DNA of 64,000 nt from Ciborinia camelliae (GCA_025890175.1 JANPYM010000010.1:2076427-2140426); one strand, 5' to 3'; positions 11,310-23,364 are shown, numbered from the stretch's first letter. The notes: generated by a model not told the origin, from the letters alone. Made by a program: numbers and translations.

Positions 11310-12459
11310 ATGTCTACAACTTCCTCTCCATTCACTCAAGCCGTAGTGACGGCTATGAGAAAGTTGTAAGTTATGGTGAATCAAAATATCCAAAAAGTCC
11401 AATCGCTCATTGTACATTGCAGGTACCCAGAGAAACTCGCTGACAGTAGTTTCGATAATACGGGACGTGAGTTTCTTTCTAGAATTCTTGGGTTGAAGCT
11501 TTCGCTGATAATCTCCAAGTTTTATTGGAGGCACCACATCGCGAAAATCATCTCAAGGATTCAGTCCTTCTAACTATCGATCTCACAAAGGGGGTTGCAG
11601 ACGAAGCTATTCGCAGGAAAGATTCAATCATTGTCACATATCGTAAGTAAAGCTGGTATGCAGTAGAGCAAAGGTATCATATGTCTAATTTAATTTCAAG
11701 ATCCTATCATTTTCCGTCCTTTGAAAGCAGTCACCCTTGCCAACTCCCAACAGAGTTCTCTACTCCGTCTTGCCCAAGAAGGTATCAGCGTTTACAGTCC
11801 TCACACTGCTGTAGATGCTGCACCAGAAGGTCTCAATGATTGGCTTGCCGATATAGTCACCAATCGGCCCTTGAAGAAGGGTCAATCGTATGTTCTTCTT
11901 TCTTGCCCACTCAACCCGTGACATGAGACTGAAATTCAATAGTATCGGTACCGACTCCATCGACCATGAACGTTCAATTATCAGTTCCGTCAAGGATATA
12001 CCCAATGGATTCGAAGGTGCCGGATATGGCCGAGTCGTCCGATTCAACCAACCTCAAAAGCTGGGAGACATTGTTGCACGTATACAATCCTCACTTCAAG
12101 TTGGTGGCCGTATATCCGGACTTTCCGTAGCAGTTCCACAATCCATACCTAGAGGGCAAAAGTCTTCAGTTGAAATTTCTTCCATTGGAATTTGTGCTGG
12201 ATCGGGAGGATCTATGCTGAACGGGTTGGATGTCGACTTGTTATTCACAGGCGAACTAAGTCATCATGAAGCATTGGCGGCCGTTGAGCAGGGTAAATGT
12301 GTTGTTACTGCATTCCACAGCAATACCGAGAGAGCGTTTTTAAATGACCGAATGCAGTCTGCATTGGCCGAAGCGATGGAGGGGAAAGCGGATATTGCGG
12401 TAAGCGAAGTCGATAGGGATCCCTTTGATATCATTCACAAGGATGAGGTAGCCTGGTAA
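11310..12459 (+). CDS. NIF3-like protein (YbgI/NIF3 dinuclear-metal family)
   Basis: Five exons, 11310-11365, 11423-11466, 11520-11642, 11701-11887 and 11943-12459, splice in frame to 308 aa starting MSTTSSPFTQAVVTAM. Conserved family features are DNTGLLLEAP, YHPIIFRPLKAVTLAN, VYSPHTAVDAAPEGLNDWLA, GICAGSGGSML and DLLFTGELSHHEALAAVEQG, then FHSNTERAF. These His, Asp and Glu residues bind the two metals in structures of bacterial homologues. The biochemical role is not settled; the family is sometimes labelled GTP cyclohydrolase type 2, and the yeast protein was found as an NGG1 partner. It faces VPS51, with 97 bp between the two stop codons. Confidence 0.92.
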
Positions 12460-12556
12460 TATAGTGGGTGCCCCTGCCAGTTTATACGAATATTCATCCG
12501 CTTGAGCCTTGTGCTCCTGGTTAACAATAATGATTCGCGCGCCGATGTCATCAGTG

Positions 12557-13441
12557 TCATGATGTTATTTTTGCCTTTGTGTTAACCCAACTCTTCTCAT
12601 TCGGGGGCTCGCCTCTTAAAGCTGCCTCCCCGTCCTCTATACAGACTTGCACATCACTCCCGCCCACGCCCCTTTCCTTCCACCTTCTCAGCAATCCGAA
12701 GATTTTCTCCCATTCCGACTTGGCCTCCTCTTCGTTGCCCTCTGCTATTAAACTTCTCAACTTCTCGGGTGTTTCTAAAACTCGTAGCACAAGCTTCTTC
12801 ATGTTCTGTTTCTTCAGAAATGCCGCTCTTTCCTCTGCCCCCATCTCCATAAGCCTCCTCTGAGATTCCGGAATACCTTCCTTCAGTTCCCCCTTGATCT
12901 TCTCTGCCCTCTCGTAGATGCTCGCGATTGCCGGATCCAGAGTACTAGCCATTGGATTTAATGGGTCCATATTAGTTCTCATCTTCCTGATCGTTTCTGT
13001 TGCCGTAATCAACTTGCTGTAATTATCATAAACCAATGCCTTCTTCTCCGCATCCAGAGCCCGTATATCAGTCAAAACTCCATTATAGGTCCGCAAAAGC
13101 TCTCCCAGTGTTTGTTTCTCCAAGACCTCTTTCACGTATTTCTCGCCATCGAATCCATCCTTGTCCATTTCGCTTTCTTGTACTTCACTATCAAAGTGGA
13201 TTGATGAGACTTCGGATGCGGCATCGTCCGTAGGAACTTCTTGGCCTTTCTTGAGGTTGTAGTATTCTCGCAGAGCAGCACGATTACGTCGAGGTATCGT
13301 GATTGAGGATCCTCGATTGGGAGAGGGTTCAGCTGAGCGGGAATGGTCTAAACTCGGTCGTGTTGAGGAGGTAGGTGTAGTGAGTAAAGGCATGCGGCGC
13401 CCATTAACGGAGCTCTCTCGTGGTTGCGCGATTGTAGACAT
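12557..13441 (-). CDS. VPS51: Vacuolar protein sorting protein 51 (GARP/EARP subunit)
   Basis: This is a single exon of 294 aa. ATG 13441 (MSTIAQPRESSVNGRR) is chosen; an upstream alternative at 13498 lacks an ATG. The low-complexity Ser/Pro N-terminus is followed by ALREYYNLKKG, the conserved Vps51 start motif. Next comes a helical segment EKYVKEVLEKQTLGELLRTYN with RALDAEKKALVYDNYSKLI and TIRKMRTNMDPL, the core of the Vps51/Vps67 family. The protein tethers endosome-derived vesicles at the trans-Golgi by binding the t-SNARE Tlg1. The C-terminal half is acidic and helical, as expected for the fungal short form. Complex membership is inferred from family. Confidence 0.9.
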   Translation of the reverse strand: MSTIAQPRESSVNGRRMPLLTTPTSSTRPSLDHSRSAEPSPNRGSSITIPRRNRAALREYYNLKKGQEVPTDDAASEVSSIHFDSEVQESEMDKDGFDGEKYVKEVLEKQTLGELLRTYNGVLTDIRALDAEKKALVYDNYSKLITATETIRKMRTNMDPLNPMASTLDPAIASIYERAEKIKGELKEGIPESQRRLMEMGAEERAAFLKKQNMKKLVLRVLETPEKLRSLIAEGNEEEAKSEWEKIFGLLRRWKERGVGGSDVQVCIEDGEAALRGEPPNEKSWVNTKAKITS

Positions 13442-14537
13442 GATGTGGGAGGTCAAATATTTCACTTCAGTAACTGTAAAATGTTTCTTGGTAAACAACT
13501 CGTCTTCATTTCAGTGTGATGGCAATGAGGTTGTGGATGTTGAAGGCTCGAGCGTAAGGCTGAGGTAGGTGGTCGTCGCCCTCGAACAACAATGACCATG
13601 AAATAATCAAATGGTTCTATGATTAACACAAGCGATAACAAACTTTGATCTGATTCATCTGAAACTCATATCCTTGCTTCTTATTATTTCCGATGTTGTC
13701 GCGTTCTAGGTATCTCTAGGAAACTATTGATATTATTATTCTTATTAATGTTACGCGTATAATACAAAAGAAATTGGCCAATGCTCAAAAATGAACCAAA
13801 TTCATGCAACCTGACTTGAAAGGGAAGGTGGAGTCAGAACCGGAAATACTTGGATACTTAGCGACGGTAGACTTCGCAACTTCCTCTCAAAGTAGATTTC
13901 ACGTGCGGTTTGAATGCGTCGACTCCATAGAGCAGAGTCGCTAGACATGTCACTTGACATGTCACTTGCAGCTCGATTAAGATATGGATAAGATCTTCGA
14001 TAGTATGGATGTCATTCTACCCTTTCCCTGGCCTACTCCGTAGGTTGCCCGGTTGAACCACCCTGGAAACGAATTTGGAGCATATCTCCAAAGGGATGAT
14101 AGACCGATTGACCGCTCAACCTTAAAAAAATGAGTGGATAAACAATTACTCCCCTTCCTTTGATAGCAGTGAGGCTGAGTGAGACTCAGTGAGTGCAGCC
14201 CATAATCCCATTAGATTGAATATCTTCATCGGAAATTCATCCTATCCTCATCCCAGAACCTACCTAGTTCTCCGCCGTTGTGCACAGTGCACACCTGCTC
14301 ATCTCCGAATATCAAAGTGGATGACGAGCGTTTTGGTTTGCAGAGTTTCAGACCTACCAATCAATAGTTTAATAGTTTATGCTATGTAATTAGTATATTT
14401 TTTGGCGTGCCAATGCACAATGCAAGTGTTGCGTGATAAGGCTTGGTTATATACCAGATGAAATTCCCTTCCTGTCATGTTTTCTTCCATGCCGTTTGCT
14501 CCGTTGTAAATTGCTTCCTTTCTTTAAAAACCCCAAA
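13442..14537. other. Intergenic region between VPS51 and the carboxylesterase
   Basis: Divergent upstream sequences of the two genes. The base composition is ordinary and no gene is supported. The leader before the esterase ATG is short and pyrimidine-rich (ttgcttcctttcttt near 14510). Confidence 0.4.
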
Positions 14538-16393
14538 ATGATTACAATTAAGGTCATTGCTATTGCTGCTTGTGCAGTTCAAGTAGCCTATGCATTGCCC
14601 ACCAATGCGTCCCTACCAGTCGTTGATCTCCAGTACGCTCTTCACCAGGCTACGATTAATGTATGTAAATCCCAATCAGTCAAGCTCTGAGGTGGGTGCT
14701 AAAAACAATTACAGGAGACTGGACAGTACTACAATTTCTCAAACATTCGATACGCGGCACCACCCATAGGAAACCTTCGATTTGCAGCACCAGTCGAACC
14801 TACTGAAGTGAACCGGACTATCAATGATGGCCAGCAAGGTTCCATTTGCGCCCAGGGAACACCATACTGGGAAGAAGTTGCGTCAAACTTCCTTGGGGGT
14901 GCTAGCGCAGCTACTTTGGACGTTATCAGGGAAGAAGTAGCAGCGGTCGAGAAGAATCTCACCATCTCTGGGCTTGCCGCACCAGCACCGTTGACTTCAG
15001 AGGACTGCTTGTTCCTCGATGTCATTGTCCCAGAGTCTATTTACGACTCTTGCAGCGAAAATGGGGCACCGGTTGTGGTTTGGATCTACGGAGGTGGCTA
15101 TGTTGCCGGATCAAAATTTGGTTCAGGAAACCCGGCCACCTTGATATCTAGGAGTCAAGAGAATGGAGATGAAGGTGTGGTCTACGTTGCTCTGAACTAT
15201 AGACTTGGACTCTTTGTAGGTTTATTCTCGCTGATTCTGAGGAAAGTAACTTACCATATCTAGGGATGGCTTTCTGGTCCGACATTTGAGGAAAGTGGAA
15301 CGGCAAATGCTGCCCTTCTCGACCAAAGAATGGCACTGGAATGGTAAGCGTTTCTCTAGCCTGGTTATTAGCTTACCAACTAAAATTTTCCAGGGTACAA
15401 AAGTACATTCACCTCTTTGGTGGAGATCCAGATCGAGTAACAGTTATCGGCGAATCTGCGGGAGCTGGGTCTATCATGCATCAGATTACAGCATATGGTG
15501 GCAGCAATGGCAGTGTACCTTTCGCGCAGGCTATTTTACAAAGTCCTGGCTATCCTCCCGTATATACGGATGCTCAATCAGAGGCAACTTTCCAGAGTGT
15601 CATCACACAAGCACAAGAACTTATTGGCTCCAACATTACCTCGGTATCCGATTTGAGAAACCTCGACTTCACTACTCTGGCCAGCCTTAATACTATTATT
15701 ACTGCACGATCAGTTCCTTATGGTGCTTTTACTTTCGGACCCTCAGTTGATGGCACTTTTGTGCCTGAACTACCAGCTAAACTGCTTCTTGATGGGAAAT
15801 TCGATACAAGCGTCAAGGTTATGACTGGACATAATTCCAATGAAGGTGCATTCTTTACATCCCCTTTCTTCACCACCGAGGCCGATATCGTCAATGATCT
15901 TACGACAACTTTCCCCACCGTATCTAATTCCACACTTGACTACATTACTGGGACTCTATACCCTCCAATCTACAATGGTTCCTATTCATACACAACTGTC
16001 TGGGAACGAGCAGCTCTGCTCACAGCCGAAGTGATTTTCACATGCAACGCTCGCTACATCAACACAGCTTTCCTTAACGAAACTCACTCCTACTACTTTA
16101 CCGTTCCACCAGGACTCCACGGCGAAGATATTGCGTACACGTTCTTCAATGGGGATACTACAACTTCAGATGATGGACTACCTGTAAATGCGACAGTAGC
16201 AGCCGCCTTACAAAGATATATCATGAATTTTGCTAGGACGGGAAATCCCAATGGGGATGGAGTGCCTTTCTTCCCAGAGTACCAAAGCAACGCTACGACG
16301 GTCGTTCTTGGAACGACTGGTTTTGGAAGTCTGCAAACTGATACGACTGCCAATAACAGATGTCAATGGTGGCAGCAAGTGTTGTATGAATAG
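14538..16393 (+). CDS. Secreted type-B carboxylesterase/lipase
   Basis: Exons 14538-14660, 14715-15215, 15264-15343 and 15394-16393 give 567 aa, typical for the family. The first about 21 residues (MITIKVIAIAACAVQVAYALP) form a signal peptide. Alpha/beta-hydrolase landmarks are IRYAAPPIGNLRF, SEDCLFLDV, the oxyanion-hole segment VVWIYGGGYVAGS, nucleophile elbow GESAGAGS (Ser about residue 256), acid GHNSNEGAF and base GLHGEDIAYTF. The catalytic triad is therefore complete. Many N-x-S/T sites fit secretion. The substrate cannot be told from sequence; fungal relatives act on lipids, cutin-like or aromatic esters. There is no secondary-metabolite cluster around it. Confidence 0.93.
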
Positions 16394-17091
16394 ACGAATG
16401 AGATGCGACGTATTAATGGTCTTGGACAAGGTTACTAGCTATGATTTTAATGTTTAAATTTAGTTTACGTACGGTTTATACCGCTTTTTTATAGGAAAAA
16501 TAGATCACTCATTCGAGTTCTCACAAAAAGCCCGTCTACCTTGCATTGTTTCATATCTTGATATGAAAGATGCGATCTATATCTGAAGTTTAACATATAA
16601 GCTAGCCCATAAAAGAGTTTACGTGCTACGACTCTTTGTTGTCTCACCTCGAGTAATTCTAGAACAATATACTACCGTAAGAATAGCCGAGGAATTAAGG
16701 CGTTTAATCTCGTGCAATATAATCACGCAGATTGCGTCACCTTTGGAAGCACTAGAAAGATTCATGCTGCTTGTTCAAGTGAACAATTGAAGGATTTCGA
16801 TACATGAAAAAAAAATGGACCATTTACTCCAAGTTGCTCCTACGCATCCATTATCAATATCCCATTTATAACAACGATGGTTCTCTTACATACAACCATA
16901 GACTCGTATATGACCCTGTTCTGTTATACCAGTGATGATCTGCATTCAAATTCGCGTTTCGGTAGAACGATTGTTGATTGTTTTGCTTTTGCAATTCCAT
17001 ACCAGGAACATTTCGAAAGACGTATCTCGAAGAGCATGGTAATATATAGCCGAATATTCCTCTACAGAAAAGCTTGGTTGGTGTAGTAGCA
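16394..17091. other. Intergenic region, carboxylesterase to kinase-like gene
   Basis: This is the convergent 0.7-kb spacer. It is AT-leaning, with no repeats of note and no supportable gene. Confidence 0.4.
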
Positions 17092-18736
17092 TCACGTATC
17101 GATTCTATATGCTCTTAACTTTTTGAGCGGCCTCAGTCGACGTATTTTGACAGGACGAGGCGGCGGAGGACGTCGCAATCGATGGATGGCCTTCTCCTGC
17201 TCGATCCTCTCCTTCTCCCGGATCTCCTTCTCCTTTCTCTCCTGCTCCTTTCTCTCTTGTTCCTTTTTCTCTTGCTCCTTTTTCTCTTGCTCCTTTCTCT
17301 CTTGCTCCTTCGTTTTCCCCGCTGGCTGGGTAACTGGCTTTTCACCTTCTGCAAACTCACCCCTGGATTTGATTATTTTCAAGATTTCCCTCAACAACTG
17401 TCGTGGTTCTGGTCGTATTTTCGTATCGACAGCCAAACACCAATACAACATTCTGTCCACATCTTCGCTGTATATCCTTTTCGTCGGATATCTCATCCCA
17501 TCTTTGCCTTTCTTTGTACGCATCAACTCTATTGCCCTCTTTAAAGTTGGACCATATGTTTCGAAGGGCCTGTTATTGTTGATGTCCGGATGGGAAAATT
17601 GAATGGTAAAAGGTGGGCCTGTACCAAGAGTCGAATAATCTTCTCCCCTAGTAAGAAGCATGCTAATGCATTTGGCTACTTGCCATACATTACTCCAACT
17701 ACCCATGGATTCCCCTCTCTGGAATTGAGATTGTTCGGGTGGCATAGATGCTGCATTACCTCGATTCTGCAGAGCCCTCCTTCGGTCTTCGGTTTGTGGA
17801 ACTTCTAGAGGGAGACACAGGTTAAAGCCCCCAATCTAAACCATGTAAGAATCAGTATAGAAACACGTATCAAATAAAAGTTTCTTTATACCTGAAAAAC
17901 TGGACTCTCCGGATGGTTTCTATCAATTTCACCCACGAAAACTGTATATCACGGAGATTAATTAGTTTATTGGTCAAAGGTTGTGTATTGCAGCAAAGAA
18001 GATGGCAATTTATCCTCTACTTACTGTTTTCAGGGTTGATGTTAAAATGAACATAAGGAGTGGTAAGATCCGACGTGTTCACGTCAAGCCTCTCATTTCC
18101 ATATGCCAGTACACATGTGGCCTTGGCTAAGCACTCCCAAACTCTCCAGATGGCCCATTCTGGCAGTGGGTTGATTAATTTATCAGTATATACGTCTGAG
18201 CTGGGTGGGCAGTCGTCATCAGCTTTCTTTCTTTATAGACGAAGGCATAAGTTCAACACATACAAAAGCCATGTCATCCAACCCCTCTGATCTCCACCGA
18301 CACAAAACTCCGTGTAAATTCTTTCCACTGTATTCTCATCGTTCTGGGGTCGTTCATCTAGCTCTTTATATCCAGGGATATTGTCAAACGCACCCAGTCC
18401 TTTATCTAGGTATCTATCATGGACAATACTGACAATGTGACTACCCTTCCCCCAAAGTTTTTTTAATATGTCGCTCTCATTGGGTAATGGTCGTTTCTTT
18501 GAAGGTCCTTGTTTGATTGCTAGCTCTCTGACAGGATCCCTTTTGGTCGTATCGATGAGCTGCCATAATCCTGTGATTGTGGATTCTCCCTTGCCTATAA
18601 TTCTCTGTCCCACCCACCTTCGAGTGGGTCCAACTAGCCTTCTCATAAACACATTGTTCCAATTAACGTCGCTGGCAAGCCAGGCTTCTTCCGCGGCCTG
18701 GAGTGCAGCTTCCTCTGAAGGGGTTCTTGATGCCAT
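17092..18736 (-). CDS. Protein-kinase-like protein with degenerate catalytic residues (pseudokinase candidate)
   Basis: Exons on the minus strand, 18736-18264, 18230-18025, 17941-17892 and 17835-17092, give 490 aa in frame. The first intron would be only 33 nt, so that joint is tentative. N-lobe: glycine loop IIGKGESTITGLW (about 47-59) and LAIKQ with the ATP-binding Lys (about 75). Hinge: YTEFCVGGD. Catalytic loop: HFNINPENIFVG (219-230), where HRD-Asp is Asn and the following Lys is Asn. The DFG position reads GFN (about 246-248). The APE-like motif MPPEQ is kept, but the subdomain IX Asp is Asn (SNVW). The C-terminus carries K-E-Q-E-R charged repeats (about 400-450) and then a basic tail with PPPPRP. 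It could bind nucleotide or partners, but catalysis looks unlikely. No named family is recognised. Confidence 0.75.
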
Positions 18737-19503
18737 TGATTTTGGATAAGATCTATTATATCACTGGGAGCTAGCAGAATACTAGAAAATAATCTTGTTA
18801 ATATGATGAAGTTAATTGTACACAGATGTGAAGAAAGAGGACTTTTTCATCTGCGAAAACAAAGAAAAGATGCTCCGGAGAATTGATTGTTTACTGTTTT
18901 CGGAGTGATAAAGGAAATTACTCAAGATTACGGTGCTCTCACAACGACAGGAACAGCTAGAAGCAGTATATCAAAGCTCATAAAAAGCGTGCTTCTCATA
19001 AAGAGCTCAAAATTCTTTCTTTGAACATTCAATTTGCACACACACGTACAGTAGTATTCTACATCACGACTACGCACACTAATCTGAGCATATACGCAGC
19101 TGCTAGCGGGATCGTAACGTTCGACGAACTTACAAAATATTATATGCCTTGACTTAGTACAACTAAATTCTTGCATGACCTTTGTAATTAATCACTCTGT
19201 TTGCATTCTCAATGCAGAGCAAACTCAGATGTAATCCATATAATTCCACCTTCCCTTACCCCTTACAAAATACTGTAAATCCCACAGAGCAAAAAACACG
19301 AAATTTCCTCACTCTACGAAGAATATCCCTTTCCGTAACAATCTGAGATTGACTTCGAGTCACTAAAATTCCAATATCCCCATAATGAATATCGTCATGC
19401 TGTAATAGGGGTAATCCTCAAGTCATGTGATCTCGCATATATTTGATTCTCCTCCCTTTCACCTCCCTTACTCAATATATTTTCCAACAACCACAGGTCT
19501 TGC
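18737..19503. other. Upstream region of the kinase-like gene
   Basis: No supported gene. An 82-codon minus-strand frame at 18928-19176 has an ATG but no recognisable domain or neighbour logic, and is taken as chance. Confidence 0.4.
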
Positions 19504-19622
19504 ACATACGACCATAGACTAAGGAGAATTGGGCATCCCGTCCGCTCTGCCATACACAAGCCTTAGATCGGCAGATTAGTAGTTGGGTGGGTGACCACCA
19601 GCGAATCCCTGCTGTTGTATGT
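19504..19622 (+). rRNA. 5S ribosomal RNA
   Basis: A 119-nt sequence starting ACATACGACCATAG and ending GCTGTTGTATGTT has the ascomycete 5S pattern, including CCCGTCCGCTCTGCC, TAGTAGTTGGGTGGGTGACC and ACCAGCGAATCCCT. Helix I pairs ACATACGAC with GTTGTATGT with one G-U pair. Helix II pairs CTAAGG with CCTTAG, and helix V pairs CGGCAG with CTGCTG. Compensated stems suggest a functional copy. A T run at 19622-19627 ends RNA polymerase III transcription; the internal promoter lies in the gene. 5S genes are dispersed singly in filamentous ascomycetes, so isolation from the rDNA is normal. Confidence 0.96.
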
Positions 19623-19627
19623 TTTTT
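19622..19627 (+). terminator. Pol III terminator of the 5S gene
   Basis: A run of six T directly after the 3' end of the 5S RNA, the standard stop signal for RNA polymerase III. Confidence 0.85.
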
Positions 19628-20731
19628 CTTTTTGCTGTCGGAGGGAGGACTTGCAGTGTCATCATCATCTCTCTTTTGTATAACTAACTAACCCCTTATC
19701 TGTTGGGGGAGATTGCTAGCTAGGCTTGAAGAAGTATAACATTTTGTATCTAGGAGAAGAGAATGAATGGGCGTTTACCTTTCTCAGTATTCTTAATTCT
19801 TGTCTCATTGCTTTTTGGCAGTTACTTTTCTTCTTAGCGGATCGGGGAAAGGGGTAACTACCTAGTCTTTCTCGCCTGACATTAGGGGATCGGGTGGAAG
19901 TGAATAATCTTATACTTTCGTTCTTTTCTCCACCTTCTATACTACAATAGTTGAAATCAAGAAAGAATATATTTTCCACTGCAGTATAATTTCGAAATAC
20001 AATAGAGATATTAACTCGAAATATCCTTTCCTCATCTCCAATCTATCTATCCATCCACCTACTACCCCTCAATTTTCCACCTCCTCTTGGCCTATCACTC
20101 GTTTCCATATATCTGGTGTGCGTAGCAAGCATACCTATCGATATTCTATATCTAGTGGAATTGGAAAACCGCATTATTTTCTGGAGATGGGATGATGAAA
20201 TTATACCTAGTTATATAGTAGGAATGTGGAGGTATCGCGTTGTATATATAAATATATACATACCTAGATATATAATGTATCAAGAGATTTAAAATCCCAT
20301 TCCGAGAATTTCCTGGACTTGAAAAAATACTAGTATAGCTATCTATATCTATCTCGATTATCTTTCAAATTCACAATCAAACCGATATATCTAAATTTAT
20401 CTATCCGACTACTTTACTTTCATTTCATATCATATCATATCATATCGACATAATCGAAATTTCTCCCTCTCAGGAGATCATCGTAGGAAAGAAAGTACAG
20501 CGAAGCGAAATACATACAGGCTGCACAGTTAGATTCATGCACAGAATAAATATATAAAAAACGACTACGAAAATGAAAATGAAAATGAACATTTTATCAT
20601 TCATGTTAATTTTCTATATTCGAGGGAACATCAACATAATGAAATAATGAATAACCAACCTTACCTATTGTTGCAAACAAAATTGAAGAAAAAGAAAAGA
20701 AAAAAAGAAAACACCTACCCACTCACCTACT
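19628..20731. other. Intergenic region, 5S rRNA to low-complexity gene
   Basis: AT-leaning sequence with small TA/ATATAC repeats (about 20235-20280) and CATAT repeats (about 20425-20450). No gene supported. Confidence 0.4.
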
Positions 20732-21784
20732 CTACTCAATATGCTGAAACCCCTTAATCCTCTTCATAGGTTTCCAAACCTCCTTCGGTCCCTTTGCATC
20801 CTTACCTTTCGGAAGATTTTTCAACTTCTTTGTTCCCCTCCTCATGAGATCCTTCGCCTTACCTCTCGCACCTTTCTGTTTCTCCTTCTCATCATCATTA
20901 TCATCAAAACCTACAGACTTCAACCTCTCCTTCTCCTCAAGAACCTTCTCCTTAACCACCAAATCCCCCCTCTCCCTCTCCCTCCTAACCCTCACCCTCT
21001 CCTCCCTCACCCTCTTCCTCTCCTCACACCACCCACTCAACAACCTCCTCACCCTCCTCACCCCCCTCCTAAAACACCCCTTCCATTTCCCCCTCCTCCC
21101 CTCCCCCTCCTCCCCCCCTCCTCACCCCCTCCCCCCTTCACCCTCCCCAGCAGGCGACAAACCCAACGTCGTGTACTCGGAATACGTACTCATGGAAACA
21201 TGTTTCTCTTTATAGTGATTATTATCCCAATCGTGAAAATACCAATGGCGATGTGGTTCCAGCTCGGAACTCGGGGTCGCGAGTTCGATTTCGATCGCGG
21301 GGACGCCGAGCTGGCATCCGGATACGGATGAGCTTGAGGATGCGGATGGGACTGATGATATGGATGTGGATGAGGCTGATGATGAAGATGACGATGAGGA
21401 TGAAGATGGGGGTGTGAGCGGGGAGACCGGGGATGCGGTTCCCGGAGCTCGGGGTTCGTCTTCGGGTGATACGATGAATATACTTTGGGGGGTGGTATCG
21501 CCCGATTGATGACCTGTTTGGATTTGTGTACATGTACGTTTGTAGGTGTGTTGATGGGTATGGGTATACATATCTATATTCTCTTCAGTAAAGATACTTA
21601 CCCTAGGTTTCAGGACCTGTGCCCGCGCCTGTGCCTGTGCCTGTGCCTGTGCCATTCTTCTTTCTCTCTTCACCAAAGTTCCTTCGCGAAATAATGTCCT
21701 GCTTAACATTTCTGGAATATGGGGTTCTACCCACGGACGTTCCTCGAGGGGTTGTCCTGGGGGACGGGGATTGTATTTTGGCAT
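20732..21784 (-). CDS. Low-complexity hypothetical protein
   Basis: Proposed exons 21784-21126 and 21068-20732 give 331 aa. A single TGA in one long frame is removed by a 57-nt intron (donor GTGAGG, acceptor GTGTTTTAG) that keeps frame. The protein starts MPKYNPRPPGQPLEERPW, has alternating Ala-Gln (MAQAQAQAQARAQ), and a serine tract flanked by SPEDEPRAPGT and VSGCQLGVPAIEIEL. It ends in a highly charged Arg/Glu/Lys segment (EERKRVREERVRVRRERERG) closing at IKGFQHIE. No domain, signal peptide or membrane segment is seen. An alternative intron with a good GTAAGT donor (21597 leftwards) would be out of phase, so the model remains uncertain. Function unknown. Confidence 0.45.
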
Positions 21785-22626
21785 GTTTGGATTTGAGTGT
21801 GAGTTTGAGATACTGGTAGGTGTTTTTTTTAATACAGTACCTTTGTGTATGGTTTTTAGATGTGCGTGTCGTATGCGGATGTATGCGTGGTTTGAATATC
21901 AGACGAGTTTGGTTGCAAATGGTTGATAGATAGATAGTATGTAGTAGTATGTGATAATATGTAAATAATAAATAGTAGATTCGAGAATCAATAATTATGT
22001 ATGTAATAGCCAGATAGATTTTTGTGCAAAAGAATTGTAAAAGTAGAAAAGAAGAGAAGATATCTCGAGGGAGAAAAAGCGGTCTTATGTGGAAGAAGGG
22101 CATTGTTCGTGCAATACCATTGTACTTGAAAGAGCTTTGTTCGAACATGAAAGAAGTGTGAAATATAACAATAGGCCCCAGAATATGTGAAAGGAATTCA
22201 AAGAATCTAGCTCCTTTGTTCTATTTGGGGTTTTTGTAGGGGCTTGGGGAAGCCTTGGTTGTTGGTATTTTCAGTCCATGGCGTGAACGCAGATTCCAGG
22301 TATCCAATATTCATCCATCTATCCATCCTTCAACCCAAATTGAGAAAAGACCCGTCCAAATATTCCCGATACCAAATACTCAATCCATCCATCCATCCAT
22401 ACAACGGAATGTAATGCAACAATCTCCCAGTGCTTACCTACGTCCCTAAATCAACAAACAATACATCCAACCACCAAAATCATCCCCATTCCCATCCCCA
22501 TCCCCATCCCCACCGTAAAACAACCCTCCCTCACCCTCCCCCCATCAAGACAAGACAAGACAAAATAAGACAAGTACCTACCTACCTACCCATCTTACCA
22601 TAACTCCCAAATCAAAAATCCATCCC

Positions 22627-22711
22627 CATCCCATCCCATCCCATCCCATCCCATCCCATCCCATCCCATCCCATCCCATCCCATCCCATCCCATCCCATC
22701 CCATCCCATCC
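22627..22711. repeat. (CATCC)n pentanucleotide array
   Basis: About 16 perfect tandem copies of CATCC. It sits in a wider CCATCCATCC-rich region that continues to about 22830. Confidence 0.95.
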
Positions 22712-23248
22712 TAAAATCCAAAACCTTTCATCAAATATACTTATAACTACCATCTATCCATCCGTCCATCCATAATCCATCCATCCATCTATCCATGATC
22801 CATCCATCCATTCATCCAAGATCCAATATCCATCGATGGAGTTGCTAGTTGCTAGTTGCTAGTCACTAGTTGAAGATGCTTGTACTTATACTTACAATCC
22901 AATCCCGCACACAATCCCGCCTACAATCCCTCACCCAATCCCACAAACAATCCCACAAACAATCCCGCCTCCAATCCCACATCCAACCCCTTAAACAATC
23001 CCTCATACAGAATTCCTCAATACATACATACCTAGTAATATAATCAACCTTATCTACCTACCTACCTACCTACCTACCTATTGATAGAAGCGAGAAATGC
23101 GTGAGATAGGTAGGATAGATAGGTAGGTAGGTAGATAGGTAGACAGAAACGATAATTGCTTGCAAGGAATTCAAGGAACTCAAACTCGCAAGGAACTCAA
23201 ATCAAGAAAGGAAAAAAATAAATGAAAAAATACATAAATACATCTCGT

Positions 23249-23358
23249 ATTCATTCATTCATTCATTCATTCATTCATTCATTCATTCATTCATTCATTC
23301 ATTCATTCATTCATTCATTCATTCATTCATTCATTCATTCATTCATTCATTCATTCAT
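23249..23358. repeat. (TTCA)n tetranucleotide array
   Basis: About 27 uninterrupted copies of TTCA/ATTC over 110 bp. Read in frame it would encode His-Ser-Phe-Ile repeats, but there is no gene context. Confidence 0.97.
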
Positions 23359-23364
23359 CATCAC

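Noticed and set aside
18928..19176. 82-codon minus-strand frame
   Set aside because: No domain, no codon bias and no context; consistent with chance in an AT-leaning spacer.
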